Shown one piece after another: positions 1 to 7,975 of a stretch of 64,000 bases of DNA. Within the stretch, counting starts at the first letter, position 1. Each line of letters starts with the position of its first letter. The notes beneath the pieces are model-generated. The model saw only the letters and a program-made list of their open reading frames with translations. It made no database searches and had not been told where the DNA came from. The stretch lies in assembly GCF_005116735.1 (NCBI RefSeq), contig NZ_SWDB01000021.1:109136-173135 (forward strand). Direction: 5' to 3'. Both the position numbers and the translations under genes were made by a program. This stretch comes from Thalassotalea mangrovi. Lineage in GTDB: Bacteria; Pseudomonadota; Gammaproteobacteria; Enterobacterales; Alteromonadaceae.

Positions 1-248
1 AATGACGAATTTCCAATCCGGGACACAAAGGTGCGGATCTCGACTTTCTCGCCGTAGTATATTTGCGCATGAAAGTGGACATCGATTTTGGCCAGGATGA
101 GCGGCCAGTTTTGCAGGTCAAGGTCCGGGGTAAATAATTTAAAAACCCCTTCCCGGGCACCTTCGAACCATACCGGGATACAGGTATTGTTGATGTGCCC
201 CAAGGCATCGGTATCGCTGAAGCGAGGATAGAATTCATCACTGAACAT
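1..248 (-). CDS. Acyl-CoA thioesterase, hotdog fold (partial)
   Basis: Only the first 82 codons are inside the window; the gene runs off the left edge from an ATG at 248. The N-terminus contains RFSDTDALGHINN (residues 9-21), the classic FadM/YbgC-type start in which an Asp (D14 here) and the following H-x-N form the active-site region of 4-hydroxybenzoyl-CoA thioesterase-like enzymes. The later segment VWFEGARE also fits this family. Such enzymes hydrolyse cytosolic acyl-CoA thioesters; the substrate cannot be told from this fragment. It is divergent from the oxygenase gene that starts at 310, so the 60-bp gap probably holds both promoters. Confidence 0.85.
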   Translation of the reverse strand, partial: MFSDEFYPRFSDTDALGHINNTCIPVWFEGAREGVFKLFTPDLDLQNWPLILAKIDVHFHAQIYYGEKVEIRTFVSRIGNSS

Positions 249-309
249 GATTTATTTCTCAAATTAGTAAGGCATTATGAGCGAAATTATTGCATAGTAG
301 GGCTACGAT

Positions 310-1029
310 TTGCCAAGTAAAAAAATAACCGTGACCGATTTTATTGAAGTATATGAAAACGCCCTGTCGAAAGAATTCTGCCAGCAATTTATCCAGCAAT
401 TTGAACAAAGCCCGCATCAGGTAGCCGGCATTACCGGTGGTGGCGTAGATACCAGCAAAAAAATCAGCTCTGATATTTACCTGAATAAACATCCTGAGTT
501 TAAGGATTCGCTGCAGACTATTTTACAGACAACCACCAGCCACATTCACACCTATCTGGAAAAATATTTCTTTGCCCTGATTAGCGGTATATCGCTTACC
601 GTTAATCATCCGGCAACCGGCAAACCGGTGCAGTTAACCGCTGATAATTTTGACGAAGTGGGTAAACCGAATCTGATGAACCTGATTCGCTACTTATTCC
701 AGCTAGCCCCGATCAATGCGCAAAAGTATGACAAAGGCGTTGGTAACTATGGCTACTGGCATTCGGAAATTTATCCACAACTCAATGGCAATATGGCTCT
801 GCATCGCACCTTATTGTTCCTGATTTATCTTAATGATGTAGAAGAAGGTGGTGAGACCGATTTTTACTATCAGAATAAAAGCATTCGACCTAAGGCCGGC
901 ACTATGGTCATCGCCCCCTGTGGCTTTACCCATACTCACAGAGGCAACATCCCGGTATCCAATGATAAATATGTATTAACTTCTTGGATGCTGTTTAACC
1001 CGGCGGAACGCATCTATACCCAACAATAA
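310..1029 (+). CDS. 2OG-Fe(II) oxygenase, prolyl 4-hydroxylase-like
   Basis: 239 aa. The C-terminal half has the double-stranded beta-helix signature of 2-oxoglutarate/Fe(II) dioxygenases: YWHSEIYP (H151, E153), FLIYLNDVEEGGET (residues 170-183), the distal histidine in THTHRGNIP (H210) and the 2OG-binding lysine in NDKYVLTSW (K220). The proximal motif is H-x-E rather than H-x-D, a conservative change also seen in some relatives. There is no signal peptide, so it is probably cytoplasmic; the hydroxylated substrate is unknown. The start is TTG at 310, with an in-frame stop at 298-300 just upstream leaving no earlier option and TAGGG as a weak ribosome site. The amidohydrolase follows 12 bp later, so the two are probably cotranscribed. 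Confidence 0.85.
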   Translation: MPSKKITVTDFIEVYENALSKEFCQQFIQQFEQSPHQVAGITGGGVDTSKKISSDIYLNKHPEFKDSLQTILQTTTSHIHTYLEKYFFALISGISLTVNHPATGKPVQLTADNFDEVGKPNLMNLIRYLFQLAPINAQKYDKGVGNYGYWHSEIYPQLNGNMALHRTLLFLIYLNDVEEGGETDFYYQNKSIRPKAGTMVIAPCGFTHTHRGNIPVSNDKYVLTSWMLFNPAERIYTQQ

Positions 1030-1041
1030 GAAAGCAAGGCA

Positions 1042-2622
1042 ATGAAAATAAGAACATTATTCGCAACATACTCCATACTCTGTGCATTCTTGTGTAGTGT
1101 CCTGAGTTTGCCGACCATCGCTGCTCCAGAGAAGGCTCCAGAGCGAGACCGGGGCGAAGGTCCATATAAGCGTCTGATTTTACGCGGCGCCAATGTGATT
1201 ACCGGTGAAGGCGCACCAGCTCAGGGACCGATGGATATTGTTATCGAAAATGATCGCATCGTATCCATGGTAAGTGTTGGTAATCCGGGGGTGCCAATCA
1301 AGCCTGAACGTCGACCGGAGGCAAAGCCCGGCGATAAAGAACTGGATGTCAGCGGACATTATATTCTCCCGGGTTTTGTCGATATGCACGGTCACATCGG
1401 TGGCAGCGCCGATGAGATTCCCGCCGAATATGTATTTAAATTATGGCTGGCTCATGGCATAACCACGGTGCGTGAACCCGGCAGCTTTAATGGCCTGGAC
1501 TGGGTATTAGATCACGTTAAACGATCGCAGGAAAATACCATTGCCGCACCGAGAATTATTCCTTACGTCGGGTTTGGCATGGGTAATGACGAGCCTATTT
1601 CCACCCCGCAGCAGGCAACCAAGTGGGTTAAAAAGATTGCCCGCGATGGTGCCAAGGGAATTAAGTTCTTTGGTGCAGAACCGGCAATCATGGAAGCGGC
1701 ATTAAGTCAGGCGGAAAAATCAGGGCTCGGTAGCATGATGCATCACGCTCAGCTTGAAGTCGCGAGAATGAATGTGCTCGATTCAGCGCGCATGGGCCTG
1801 ACCACCATGGAGCATTGGTATGGTTTGCCGGAAGCGCTTTTTGAAAACCAGACTATCCAAAATTACTCACCGGAATATAACTACAATAATGAAATGGATC
1901 GGTTTGGTGAAGCTGGCCGCTTGTGGGCGCAGGCAGCAAAACCTGGCAGTGAACACTGGAATGCGGTTCGTGATGAATTAATCGAACTGGATTTTACCCT
2001 CAATCCAACCATGACCATTTATGAAGCCAGTCGTGATTTGATGCGTGAGATGAACGCCGACTGGCATCAGCAATATACCTTGCCGACCCTGTGGGACTTT
2101 TTCCAACCTTCCCGTTACGCTCATGGCAGTTACTGGTTTGACTGGACCACCGATGATGAAATCGCCTGGAAACAAAACTTCCGACATTGGATGACCTTTC
2201 TCAATGATTATAAAAATCATGGCGGTCGCGTCACCACAGGTTCCGACTCCGGCTATATCTTCAAAATCTATGGTTTTGGTTATATTCGTGAGTTAGAACT
2301 GTTACGTGAAGCCGGTTTTAACGCGTTGGAAGTGATAAAAAGCGCCTCCTATAACGGCGCTGAGGCCCTGGGTATGGAACAAGAGATTGGCTCGCTGCGG
2401 GTCGGTAAAAAAGCCGATATGGTCATCGTTAAAGAAAACCCGTTACGTAACTTTAAGGTGCTATACGGTACCGGCCATTTCCGCCTGAACGATGAAAACC
2501 AACCAACTCGCGTTGGCGGTGTGGTGTATACCGTCAAAGACGGTATCGTTTATGATGCAAAACAGTTACTTGCCGATGTACGTGAAATCGTCGCTGAAGC
2601 AAAACAGGCTGCTGAAAAATAA
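1042..2622 (+). CDS. Exported metal-dependent amidohydrolase
   Basis: 526 aa with a Sec signal peptide (hydrophobic residues 5-27, cleavage probably after TIAA). It belongs to the amidohydrolase superfamily, imidazolonepropionase-like branch: GFVDMHGHIGG (H116 and H118, metal ligands), GIKFFG (K208, the usual bridging lysine), MMHHAQ (H234/H235), TMEHW (H258) and TTGSDSG (D402, the catalytic Asp). The end of the chain, with GKKADMVIVKENPL, is the typical small beta-sandwich shared by this superfamily. It should act in the periplasm on an amide or cyclic amide bond; prolidase-like or hydantoin-type activity is possible but cannot be read from sequence. A perfect hairpin follows its stop codon. 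Confidence 0.9.
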   Translation: MKIRTLFATYSILCAFLCSVLSLPTIAAPEKAPERDRGEGPYKRLILRGANVITGEGAPAQGPMDIVIENDRIVSMVSVGNPGVPIKPERRPEAKPGDKELDVSGHYILPGFVDMHGHIGGSADEIPAEYVFKLWLAHGITTVREPGSFNGLDWVLDHVKRSQENTIAAPRIIPYVGFGMGNDEPISTPQQATKWVKKIARDGAKGIKFFGAEPAIMEAALSQAEKSGLGSMMHHAQLEVARMNVLDSARMGLTTMEHWYGLPEALFENQTIQNYSPEYNYNNEMDRFGEAGRLWAQAAKPGSEHWNAVRDELIELDFTLNPTMTIYEASRDLMREMNADWHQQYTLPTLWDFFQPSRYAHGSYWFDWTTDDEIAWKQNFRHWMTFLNDYKNHGGRVTTGSDSGYIFKIYGFGYIRELELLREAGFNALEVIKSASYNGAEALGMEQEIGSLRVGKKADMVIVKENPLRNFKVLYGTGHFRLNDENQPTRVGGVVYTVKDGIVYDAKQLLADVREIVAEAKQAAEK

Positions 2623-2635
2623 CAGATGATTGCTT

Positions 2636-2661
2636 ATCGCTCACAGGTTGCTGTGAGCGAT
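2636..2661 (+). repeat. Perfect 11-bp inverted repeat after the amidohydrolase
   Basis: Two 11-bp arms (2636-2646 and 2651-2661, starting ATCGCTCACAG) flank a GTTG loop. It lies 14 bp past the amidohydrolase stop and would form a strong RNA hairpin, but no T-run follows, so it is a weak candidate terminator or an RNA end-protecting stem. Its right arm (GTGAGCGA) runs into a sequence resembling the dispersed repeat found before the next small genes. Confidence 0.7.
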
Positions 2662-2688
2662 CTAGAGACGTTCATTTACTTGAGAAGA

Positions 2689-3096
2689 ATGAATAAAAAT
2701 ATGGATGTGTTGAGCAAGCTTCAAGAGAAAAATAAAGCACACGAACTGCACGATAGTAATGCAAGATGGAATACCGTTTGGACTGTTCTGTTCCTAAGCC
2801 CTTTGTTGTTTAGCTACGGTCTCGAATTCTATTACTCATTCAAAGGAATCACTTTCGAAACTCTACCCCGCTTCTTTGTGCTTTTTGGGATGCTTGGATT
2901 TGGGTTACCATTGGGCGCCATGGGTAGCTTAATGTTGTTCAATCGAAGTACAAAACTAGTGATGATGCTTATTTGTCAAAGCTGGTTTATTTGGTTTTGG
3001 GTTATTGAGCAATTGTCTTGGTTAGCATTTCTCCCTCTAATGATTGCATTTATTATCGTTCAAATACAAATGCCGAAAATTAAGAATCAGAGTTAA
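2689..3096 (+). CDS. Small integral membrane protein, unknown
   Basis: 135 aa from ATG 2689; ATG 2701 is an alternative start. The frame is open back to 2626, but that stretch contains the hairpin at 2636-2661, so a later start is preferred; GAGAAG lies just ahead of 2689. The protein has a charged N-terminus rich in Asn/Lys/Glu and four predicted membrane segments (roughly residues 29-47, 56-80, 86-103 and 106-123, the third very rich in Trp/Phe). No family is recognised. It is the first of five consecutive small genes on one strand that are more AT-rich than their neighbours. Confidence 0.55.
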   Translation: MNKNMDVLSKLQEKNKAHELHDSNARWNTVWTVLFLSPLLFSYGLEFYYSFKGITFETLPRFFVLFGMLGFGLPLGAMGSLMLFNRSTKLVMMLICQSWFIWFWVIEQLSWLAFLPLMIAFIIVQIQMPKIKNQS

Positions 3097-3132
3097 ACCA
3101 TTGAGCATATTTTTGGGGCTCACTGGCGGTTA

Positions 3133-3153
3133 AGAGCGAGCTACAGTCATTCA
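3133..3153 (+). repeat. Dispersed short repeat, copy upstream of the 3179 gene
   Basis: One of several degenerate copies of AGAGCGAGC-W-RCGGTCATTCA, a near-palindrome of about 20 bp. It ends 25 bp before the ATG at 3179. Comparable copies lie at 3547-3566, 3899-3920, 4733-4754 and 23093-23112. Confidence 0.55.
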
Positions 3154-3178
3154 AAATTAATTCAAGGACGATAAAATA

Positions 3179-3547
3179 ATGAGAATTAAATCTTTTCTAC
3201 TGTTATTGATTATTGCTACTTCATCACATGCAAAAGAGGAAAGTGCAATAGGATACGGCACTGTGGATGCAGCGCTAACAGCATTGAAAGAAAAGCCCGA
3301 TACGAAGCTCAGCGTTCAAGGGGGCTGGACTATCATTGAGGACAAAGAAGATGGTAATTTTGTGCTCTGGTCATTTACTCCCGAAAGTCACGAAGCGCAC
3401 CCTGCGGCAGTCAAAAGAACTATTTTGGAAAAAGACAAGCACATCTATGTAAGGATGAGCGCGTTATGCCAGGCAGAAAAAGAGCCCTGTGATAAGTTGA
3501 TGGAACAGTTTGAACAATTAAATAAACAAATCATGGCAGGCCGCTAA
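3179..3547 (+). CDS. Small exported protein, unknown
   Basis: 122 aa with a clear Sec signal peptide (MRIKSFLLLLIIATSSHA, cleavage probably after SHA). The mature part is about 104 aa and charged, with two cysteines (ALCQAEKEPC) in a spacing that could form a periplasmic disulfide. An AAGGACG ribosome site lies about 9 bp upstream of the ATG. I recognise no family. It stands alone between non-coding spacers, not in an obvious operon, and is preceded by the same dispersed repeat as its neighbours, which suggests that it arrived as a separate unit. Confidence 0.65.
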   Translation: MRIKSFLLLLIIATSSHAKEESAIGYGTVDAALTALKEKPDTKLSVQGGWTIIEDKEDGNFVLWSFTPESHEAHPAAVKRTILEKDKHIYVRMSALCQAEKEPCDKLMEQFEQLNKQIMAGR

Positions 3548-3566
3548 GTCGATCTACGGTCGTTCA
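3547..3566 (+). repeat. Dispersed short repeat, diverged copy
   Basis: A diverged copy (GTCGATCTACGGTCGTTCA) of the repeat at 3133-3153; about 14 of 18 aligned positions agree by eye. It starts at the end of the preceding gene and lies upstream of the 3638 gene. Confidence 0.4.
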
Positions 3567-3637
3567 GATTTCCATAAGATGGAGCTCACTGAGACGCATA
3601 CAGAGCGTTCAACTACACAGCGCTGAGGGTTAAACAA

Positions 3638-3859
3638 TTGAAAAGGGGTTGGTTAATTTTAGGAAGCCTATTTATTGCTTTTTCTATGATAATGTTTCTC
3701 ATTAATTATATCCCTTTATTTTGGATATTCTCAGCTCCAGGTGATTATTATATTAAAACAGTGCCTGCTGAGGCATTTAGCATATCTGATTTAAAGTTTC
3801 CCGCATTAACCTTGGGCTTTATCTTAATCGCATTGGGTAAGATGAGCACTCGAAAATAG
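3638..3859 (+). CDS. Small two-helix membrane protein, unknown
   Basis: 73 aa. The start is TTG at 3638, with GAGGG at 3625-3629 as a well-placed ribosome site. Two hydrophobic helices (residues 4-33 and 55-68) are joined by a short polar loop, so it is almost certainly an inner-membrane protein. No family recognised. It lies alone between spacers in the small-gene strip. The short length and TTG start lower confidence, although the amphipathic layout and ribosome site support a real gene. Confidence 0.5.
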   Translation: MKRGWLILGSLFIAFSMIMFLINYIPLFWIFSAPGDYYIKTVPAEAFSISDLKFPALTLGFILIALGKMSTRK

Positions 3860-3898
3860 TTTAATGAAATCATCAAGAAGAGAGGTCATGCGGCCGTG

Positions 3899-3920
3899 GA
3901 GAGCGAGCAGCGGTCACTCA
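3899..3920 (+). repeat. Dispersed short repeat, copy upstream of the 3986 gene
   Basis: Copy of the near-palindrome in the form GAGAGCGAGCAGCGGTCACT; the arms GAGCGA and TCACTC pair with one wobble. It lies 65 bp before the ATG at 3986. Confidence 0.55.
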
Positions 3921-3985
3921 ATTGCCGATAAAAGAAATAACAGTTAACTTCAATATCAAATTTGTCACGTTAAAAGGAGTTAAAA

Positions 3986-4546
3986 ATGAATTACAAATTA
4001 ATCTTAACCATTGCTGTTTTGCTGTGTACGGGTTTTAAATCCCATGATGTGTTGAAACCTGTTTCGCAAATAAAACCAGGAGCAGCAGCAGAAGGCTCTT
4101 TAGCAAATCAAAAGTTAATTGCAGATACTACATCTGGTCTAGAGGATTTAATTGGAGAATCTATCTCTGATAGTGAAGTTTTAAAATTTGTAATTCAGCA
4201 ACCTGTTGGTGAGATTGGTTCGCGCTCATGGCGAGAAATGTGGATCGTGAAATCACCTGAAAAGAAACAGGAGTTTTTAATAACATTTCGTGAAGCTGGT
4301 TTAGGGGGCGCTGATTTTGAAATAAAGCAAACTAGTTTCAATTGCCCTAAAAACATCACAAAATTTGAGGTCGGGGTTGCTACATCGATGCAGATAAAAG
4401 GCTGTATGGGTAAACCGAATCATGAGGATTTTAATCCCGATGGTCGTTATGTCTTTTTGTATGAAACTGAAGAGGGAATAATTGTCACCTACCTATTTGA
4501 TTCAAATGACAAACTAGTCAAGGTAACGGGATATCAAAAATCGTAA
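3986..4546 (+). CDS. Exported protein, unknown
   Basis: 186 aa. An AAAAGGAG ribosome site immediately precedes the ATG at 3986. Residues 1-18 form a Sec signal peptide (hydrophobic core LILTIAVLLCTG); there is no clear lipobox. The mature chain is mixed alpha/beta by appearance, with two cysteines about 25 residues apart (SFNCPK, KGCMGK) that could pair in the periplasm. No family recognised. A sequence resembling one end of a Vibrio-type integron attC site follows the stop codon. Confidence 0.65.
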   Translation: MNYKLILTIAVLLCTGFKSHDVLKPVSQIKPGAAAEGSLANQKLIADTTSGLEDLIGESISDSEVLKFVIQQPVGEIGSRSWREMWIVKSPEKKQEFLITFREAGLGGADFEIKQTSFNCPKNITKFEVGVATSMQIKGCMGKPNHEDFNPDGRYVFLYETEEGIIVTYLFDSNDKLVKVTGYQKS

Positions 4547-4550
4547 TTGT

Positions 4551-4628
4551 GCATAACAAACCCATAAGGTGAAGGGACTGCTAAAGCTTACCTGGCTAAA
4601 GGTATAGCCAAGTGTTATCAGCGTTTAG
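4551..4628 (+). repeat. attC-like sequence after the 3986 gene (weak)
   Basis: GCATAACAAACCCATAAGG at 4551 and AGTGTTATCAGCGTTTAGG ending near 4629 resemble the two ends of a Vibrio-type attC (VCR) element as I remember it, and GCATAAC pairs with GTTATC across the interval. A central perfect 6-bp hairpin (TGGCTA / TAGCCA, near 4594-4611) sits between them. The canonical RYYYAAC and GTTRRRY ends are not exact. This could be a decayed integron recombination site or coincidence. Confidence 0.3.
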
Positions 4629-4732
4629 GTGTGAGTGTCAACAACCCAGGAATAAGCGTATATGAGCAATGCTTGTAGGGTGCTCGTGGAACAAATTTGA
4701 CGGTAATAGATTGAAAAGATTAATGTCTTTTT

Positions 4733-4754
4733 AGAGCGAGCAACGGACGCTCAT
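4733..4754 (+). repeat. Dispersed short repeat, copy upstream of the 4841 gene
   Basis: Copy in the form AGAGCGAGCAACGGACGCTC, with perfect GAGCG/CGCTC arms. The surrounding 294-bp spacer (4547-4840) contains no convincing gene. Confidence 0.55.
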
Positions 4755-4840
4755 CCACTTTTTTATCTATCCACTTAAAGTGATTTGCTTGCATAGTTAG
4801 AAAAACGTGCAATTAGCTCGTTAAATGCCAAGAGGGAATC

Positions 4841-5422
4841 GTGCATATATCCAAAAAAGTTATATTAACTACTTTTGCATTGGTAGTTCCGTGTATTGCC
4901 TACGCTAATGCAGGTGTACCAATGCTGTTTTTGGCTATGCCTGCATTTTTAATGTCGCTAGTGCCGATAATAGCTATCGAAACACTTTATATATCAAAGG
5001 GCTTGGAGCTGCCCCTTGGTCAATCTTTAAAAACGGCAAGCATTTCTAATGTAGTCTCAACCATTATTGGTATTCCTCTTACGTGGTTTCTACTTGTTGT
5101 GGTTCAAGTGCTCACTGGCGGCGGTGGCGCATACGGAATTAACTCGGTCATGGGTAAAGTGTTAGCAGTTACATGGCAGGCTCCTTGGTTGATACCGTAT
5201 GAAGAAGATTTGAGCTGGATGATTCCTGCTGCAGGTATCGTGTTGTTAATCCCGTTCTTCTTCACGTCATGGTGGTCAGAGTATTTTGTTTCAAAAAAAC
5301 TCAATAAAACACTACCATCGCTTAGCGTCAGGGGTAAGGTGCGCAACGCAAACCTAATTACTTACTCTTTATTAGCCGCTTGGCCAATTGGTTTCTGGGT
5401 GTTAAATAGTGCTGCGAAGTAA
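4841..5422 (+). CDS. Polytopic membrane protein, unknown
   Basis: 193 aa from GTG 4841, preceded by AAGAGGGA. About five hydrophobic segments are visible: residues 6-22, 25-49, 68-91, 126-144 and 168-189; the first could instead be a cleaved signal peptide ending in AYANA. A glycine run (GGGGAYG, near residue 94) sits in a loop. No family is recognised with confidence. It is the last of the five small genes in the strip and is followed by TTAACAAACGCG, similar to the attC-like sequence at 4551, and then by hairpin array A. Confidence 0.65.
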   Translation: MHISKKVILTTFALVVPCIAYANAGVPMLFLAMPAFLMSLVPIIAIETLYISKGLELPLGQSLKTASISNVVSTIIGIPLTWFLLVVVQVLTGGGGAYGINSVMGKVLAVTWQAPWLIPYEEDLSWMIPAAGIVLLIPFFFTSWWSEYFVSKKLNKTLPSLSVRGKVRNANLITYSLLAAWPIGFWVLNSAAK

Positions 5423-5499
5423 GCATTTAACAAACGCGTCAATCAGCGTACATTAGCAATTGCTAACGGGCTGTAAGTGGCACTTAAGAGTCACTCGGA

Positions 5500-5690
5500 C
5501 TTCGTTCAAGATACCGTGTAGTTTCACGGTATGACGATTTTGATTTGCTTTTAACTCGGAGCGACGTTTTTGTCGCGTGCTAGGAACAATCTTTGATTGT
5601 GTGCTCGGAGTGAGGTTTTCCGTCACGTGCTCGAAGTATCGCTTGCGATACGTACTCAGATTATCGCTTGCGATACGTGCTGAGGGTGTT
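5500..5690. repeat. Hairpin repeat array A (conserved linker, variable stems)
   Basis: Successive short hairpins separated by near-identical linkers (GTGCTCGGA and variants). Stems in order: ATACCGTG/CACGGTAT (5511-5532), GCGAC/GTCGC (5561-5576), ACAATC/GATTGT (5586-5600), GTGAGG/CCGTCAC (5610-5626), GTATCGC/GCGATAC (5636-5651) and TATCGC/GCGATA (5662-5675). Stems differ from unit to unit while linkers stay constant. The same order of stems recurs at 23870-24030. The 295-bp interval 5423-5717 holds nothing else convincing. Confidence 0.85.
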
Positions 5691-5717
5691 GGACGCAGTC
5701 CTCACCCTCAACCCGAC

Positions 5718-6989
5718 TTAAATTTCCGCCATCTCAACCATCGCCGCTAACAACACATTGGCGCCCGCAGTAATATCTTGAGGTGTGGCATTTTCCGCTT
5801 CATTGTGACTAATACCACCTTCACAGGGGATAAATATCATAGACGTCGGTGCAACTCTCGACACATATACCGAATCATGGCCGGCACCACTGAACATAGT
5901 TTTTGCTGAGTAACCCAGTTGGGCAACCGCATTGGTTACGGCATTGACGCAGGCCTTATCAAAGCTCACCGCCGGGGAGTTCCATTCATCGCGAATCTCG
6001 CCAATCAGTTGATACTGCTCGCAAACCTCAGCAACGATTTGCCGGAACTGGAGATCCATTTGCTCCAATACCGCCTGTTCCGGGTGGCGCAGGTCAACCG
6101 CCAGAACCAGTTGTTCTGGCACCGTATTTCGAGAACCAGGCAGTGCTTTAATATCGCCAAATGTCACTCGCGACCAGGGAGCATATTGCTCAGCAAGCTG
6201 ATACAGGCGTTTACTAATGTCCGCCAATCCCATAAATGGATCCTGGCGTTGTTCCATCGGTGTCGGCCCGGCATGCACCGGTTTACCAGTAATGGTTAAA
6301 TCATACCAGCGCATCCCCTGTACACCCTGGACAATGCCAATCTGTAACGCTTCATTTTCCAGGATCGGCCCCTGTTCGATGTGCAATTCAAATGCGGCTT
6401 TTACCGCAAATGCCTGGCACTTAGCGGCGCCGAGCATATTGTGATTAACTAGCTCATCTTTAATGGAAATGCCCTGCTTATCGGTTCGGCTCCAACCGTA
6501 ATCCAAGGTAAATTCACCACTCCAGACGCCGGAGCCAATCATCGCCGGTGAAAACCGCGCCCCTTCCTCATTAGTCCAGGCAACCACCTCCAAAGGATGT
6601 AGCGTCTCAATGTTTAAGTCATTTAAGGTGCGAATCACTTCCAATCCAGCAAGTACCCCGTATACCCCATCAAATTTTCCGCCAGTAGGCTGGGTATCAA
6701 GATGGCTGCCGGTCAGTACCGGCGGCAAGGTGTTTTCACGTCCCGGGCGCCGGACAAATAAATTGCCCATCTCATCGTATCGAGTCTCACAACCGGCCTG
6801 TTCACACCAGGTAATAAACAGCTCGCGGCCTTGTTTATCCAACTCGGTCAGGGCCTGACGATTACAACCTCCTTTGTCGGTCGCACCGATTTTTGCCATC
6901 AGCATTAGCGATTGCCACAAACGCTCGCCATTAATCGAGAGCCTTGACTGGTTATCTTCAATAGGATCCTGGCTTATCGAAGTACTCAT
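5718..6989 (-). CDS. M20-family N-carbamoyl amino acid / ureido hydrolase
   Basis: 423 aa. A Zn-dependent hydrolase of the hydantoinase/carbamoylase branch of M20 (N-carbamoyl-L-amino acid hydrolase, beta-ureidopropionase, allantoate amidohydrolase). Seen: GSHLDTQPTGGKFDGVYG (H96, D98, D107), TNEEGARF (E141/E142, general base and metal bridge), HIEQGP (H203) and GGISHNEAE near the C-terminus. It would hydrolyse a ureido (N-carbamoyl) compound to amine, CO2 and ammonia in the cytoplasm. The ATG at 6989 is chosen because it overlaps the upstream gene's stop (TAATG); the frame is open upstream, but that part is antisense-like coding of the neighbour. Translational coupling to the guanidino hydrolase makes consecutive reactions likely. 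Confidence 0.9.
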   Translation of the reverse strand: MSTSISQDPIEDNQSRLSINGERLWQSLMLMAKIGATDKGGCNRQALTELDKQGRELFITWCEQAGCETRYDEMGNLFVRRPGRENTLPPVLTGSHLDTQPTGGKFDGVYGVLAGLEVIRTLNDLNIETLHPLEVVAWTNEEGARFSPAMIGSGVWSGEFTLDYGWSRTDKQGISIKDELVNHNMLGAAKCQAFAVKAAFELHIEQGPILENEALQIGIVQGVQGMRWYDLTITGKPVHAGPTPMEQRQDPFMGLADISKRLYQLAEQYAPWSRVTFGDIKALPGSRNTVPEQLVLAVDLRHPEQAVLEQMDLQFRQIVAEVCEQYQLIGEIRDEWNSPAVSFDKACVNAVTNAVAQLGYSAKTMFSGAGHDSVYVSRVAPTSMIFIPCEGGISHNEAENATPQDITAGANVLLAAMVEMAEI

Positions 6990-7900
6990 TACGCATCTTC
7001 CCGGCTTAACGGCTGGCACATACAGTGAACCCCGCCACCACCTGAGGTAAACATCGACATATCCGGCGCGAACACCTCGAGGCCATGGGCCCTGCATTTA
7101 TCGATTAACTCAGTACTTTGTGCGGGAATCAGCACCCTGTCATTGCCAAGGGCAACGACATTTACCCCGAGTTCGAGGACGCTGCGATAAGAAATATCGA
7201 TGATTTCAATGTTTCTGGCCTTAATCCAGTCAAGCAGTTCATCTTCAACTGCCTGAGTACATACCGCCGCCAGTTTTTCCGAGAGCATGGCAACCTTGAC
7301 GTCGAGGTGAAGAAAATAAGGATCAAACTGGTAGCTTTTAAACTCCCAACCTTCTGCCTCAACCCAGGCCTGCATTTGCTTCAAACCTGCTTCGCTGGTG
7401 CGCTCACCACTATAACCGCAGAGAATCGCGCCCGGCTCCAACACCATGAAATCGCCGCCTTCAAACGTACCGGCCGTGATGATGTCATATAACGGAATAT
7501 CCATGCCCTGATAAAACTTAACAATTTCTGCCCACTCGCCACGTCGCCACGGGCTATACATTTGGGTAACAACGGGTCCCCAGGGGGTCATCACCGATGA
7601 ATCGCGAGCATACAACTGATACGGCAAGTTTGGGTCCTGATTTAATAAATGCGGGGTAACCCCTGCAGTGCGGTATGCATCCAGCATTTCGTTGTACTGT
7701 TGCCTGGCGATATTTTTATCAAACTGGCGGCCAAGGCGCATCGACCGCCGGGACATGGCATTCCCTGTCTGCCAACTGTAATTATCCATCGGGCCTATTA
7801 AGACATCTTTTAATACGCCGTACTCTGAATTCATTCCCCAGCGATCCAGGCGACTTGTACCACCACCTTCCTTACGCCTCTGGTAACTAAATGATTTCAT
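6989..7900 (-). CDS. Amidinotransferase-fold guanidino hydrolase (deiminase/DDAH-like)
   Basis: 303 aa. Member of the guanidine-modifying superfamily (arginine deiminase, agmatine deiminase, dimethylarginine dimethylaminohydrolase). Seen: ARDSS (D100), FEGGDF (E147, D150, guanidinium-binding), FLHLD (H198, catalytic) and GGGGVHCMC at the C-terminus (C293, nucleophile). All catalytic residues are present. The substrate is not readable: arginine, agmatine, dimethylarginine or a guanidino acid are possible. The stop codon overlaps the start of the carbamoylase by one base, so a deiminase making a ureido product that the carbamoylase then cleaves is the natural reading. It follows the FAD enzyme after a 75-bp gap. 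Confidence 0.85.
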   Translation of the reverse strand: MKSFSYQRRKEGGGTSRLDRWGMNSEYGVLKDVLIGPMDNYSWQTGNAMSRRSMRLGRQFDKNIARQQYNEMLDAYRTAGVTPHLLNQDPNLPYQLYARDSSVMTPWGPVVTQMYSPWRRGEWAEIVKFYQGMDIPLYDIITAGTFEGGDFMVLEPGAILCGYSGERTSEAGLKQMQAWVEAEGWEFKSYQFDPYFLHLDVKVAMLSEKLAAVCTQAVEDELLDWIKARNIEIIDISYRSVLELGVNVVALGNDRVLIPAQSTELIDKCRAHGLEVFAPDMSMFTSGGGGVHCMCQPLSREDA

Positions 7901-7975
7901 TATTATTCTCCGATTTTTAACAGGTCGCCGAGCAACTCAAATTGAGTACTAGGTTTATCGGCAACATAAAATAAA

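Noticed and set aside
5718-7097. Longer start (7097) for the M20 carbamoylase
   Set aside because: The first 36 codons would overlap the upstream gene's 3' end and have no family similarity; ATG 6989 couples exactly to the upstream stop.
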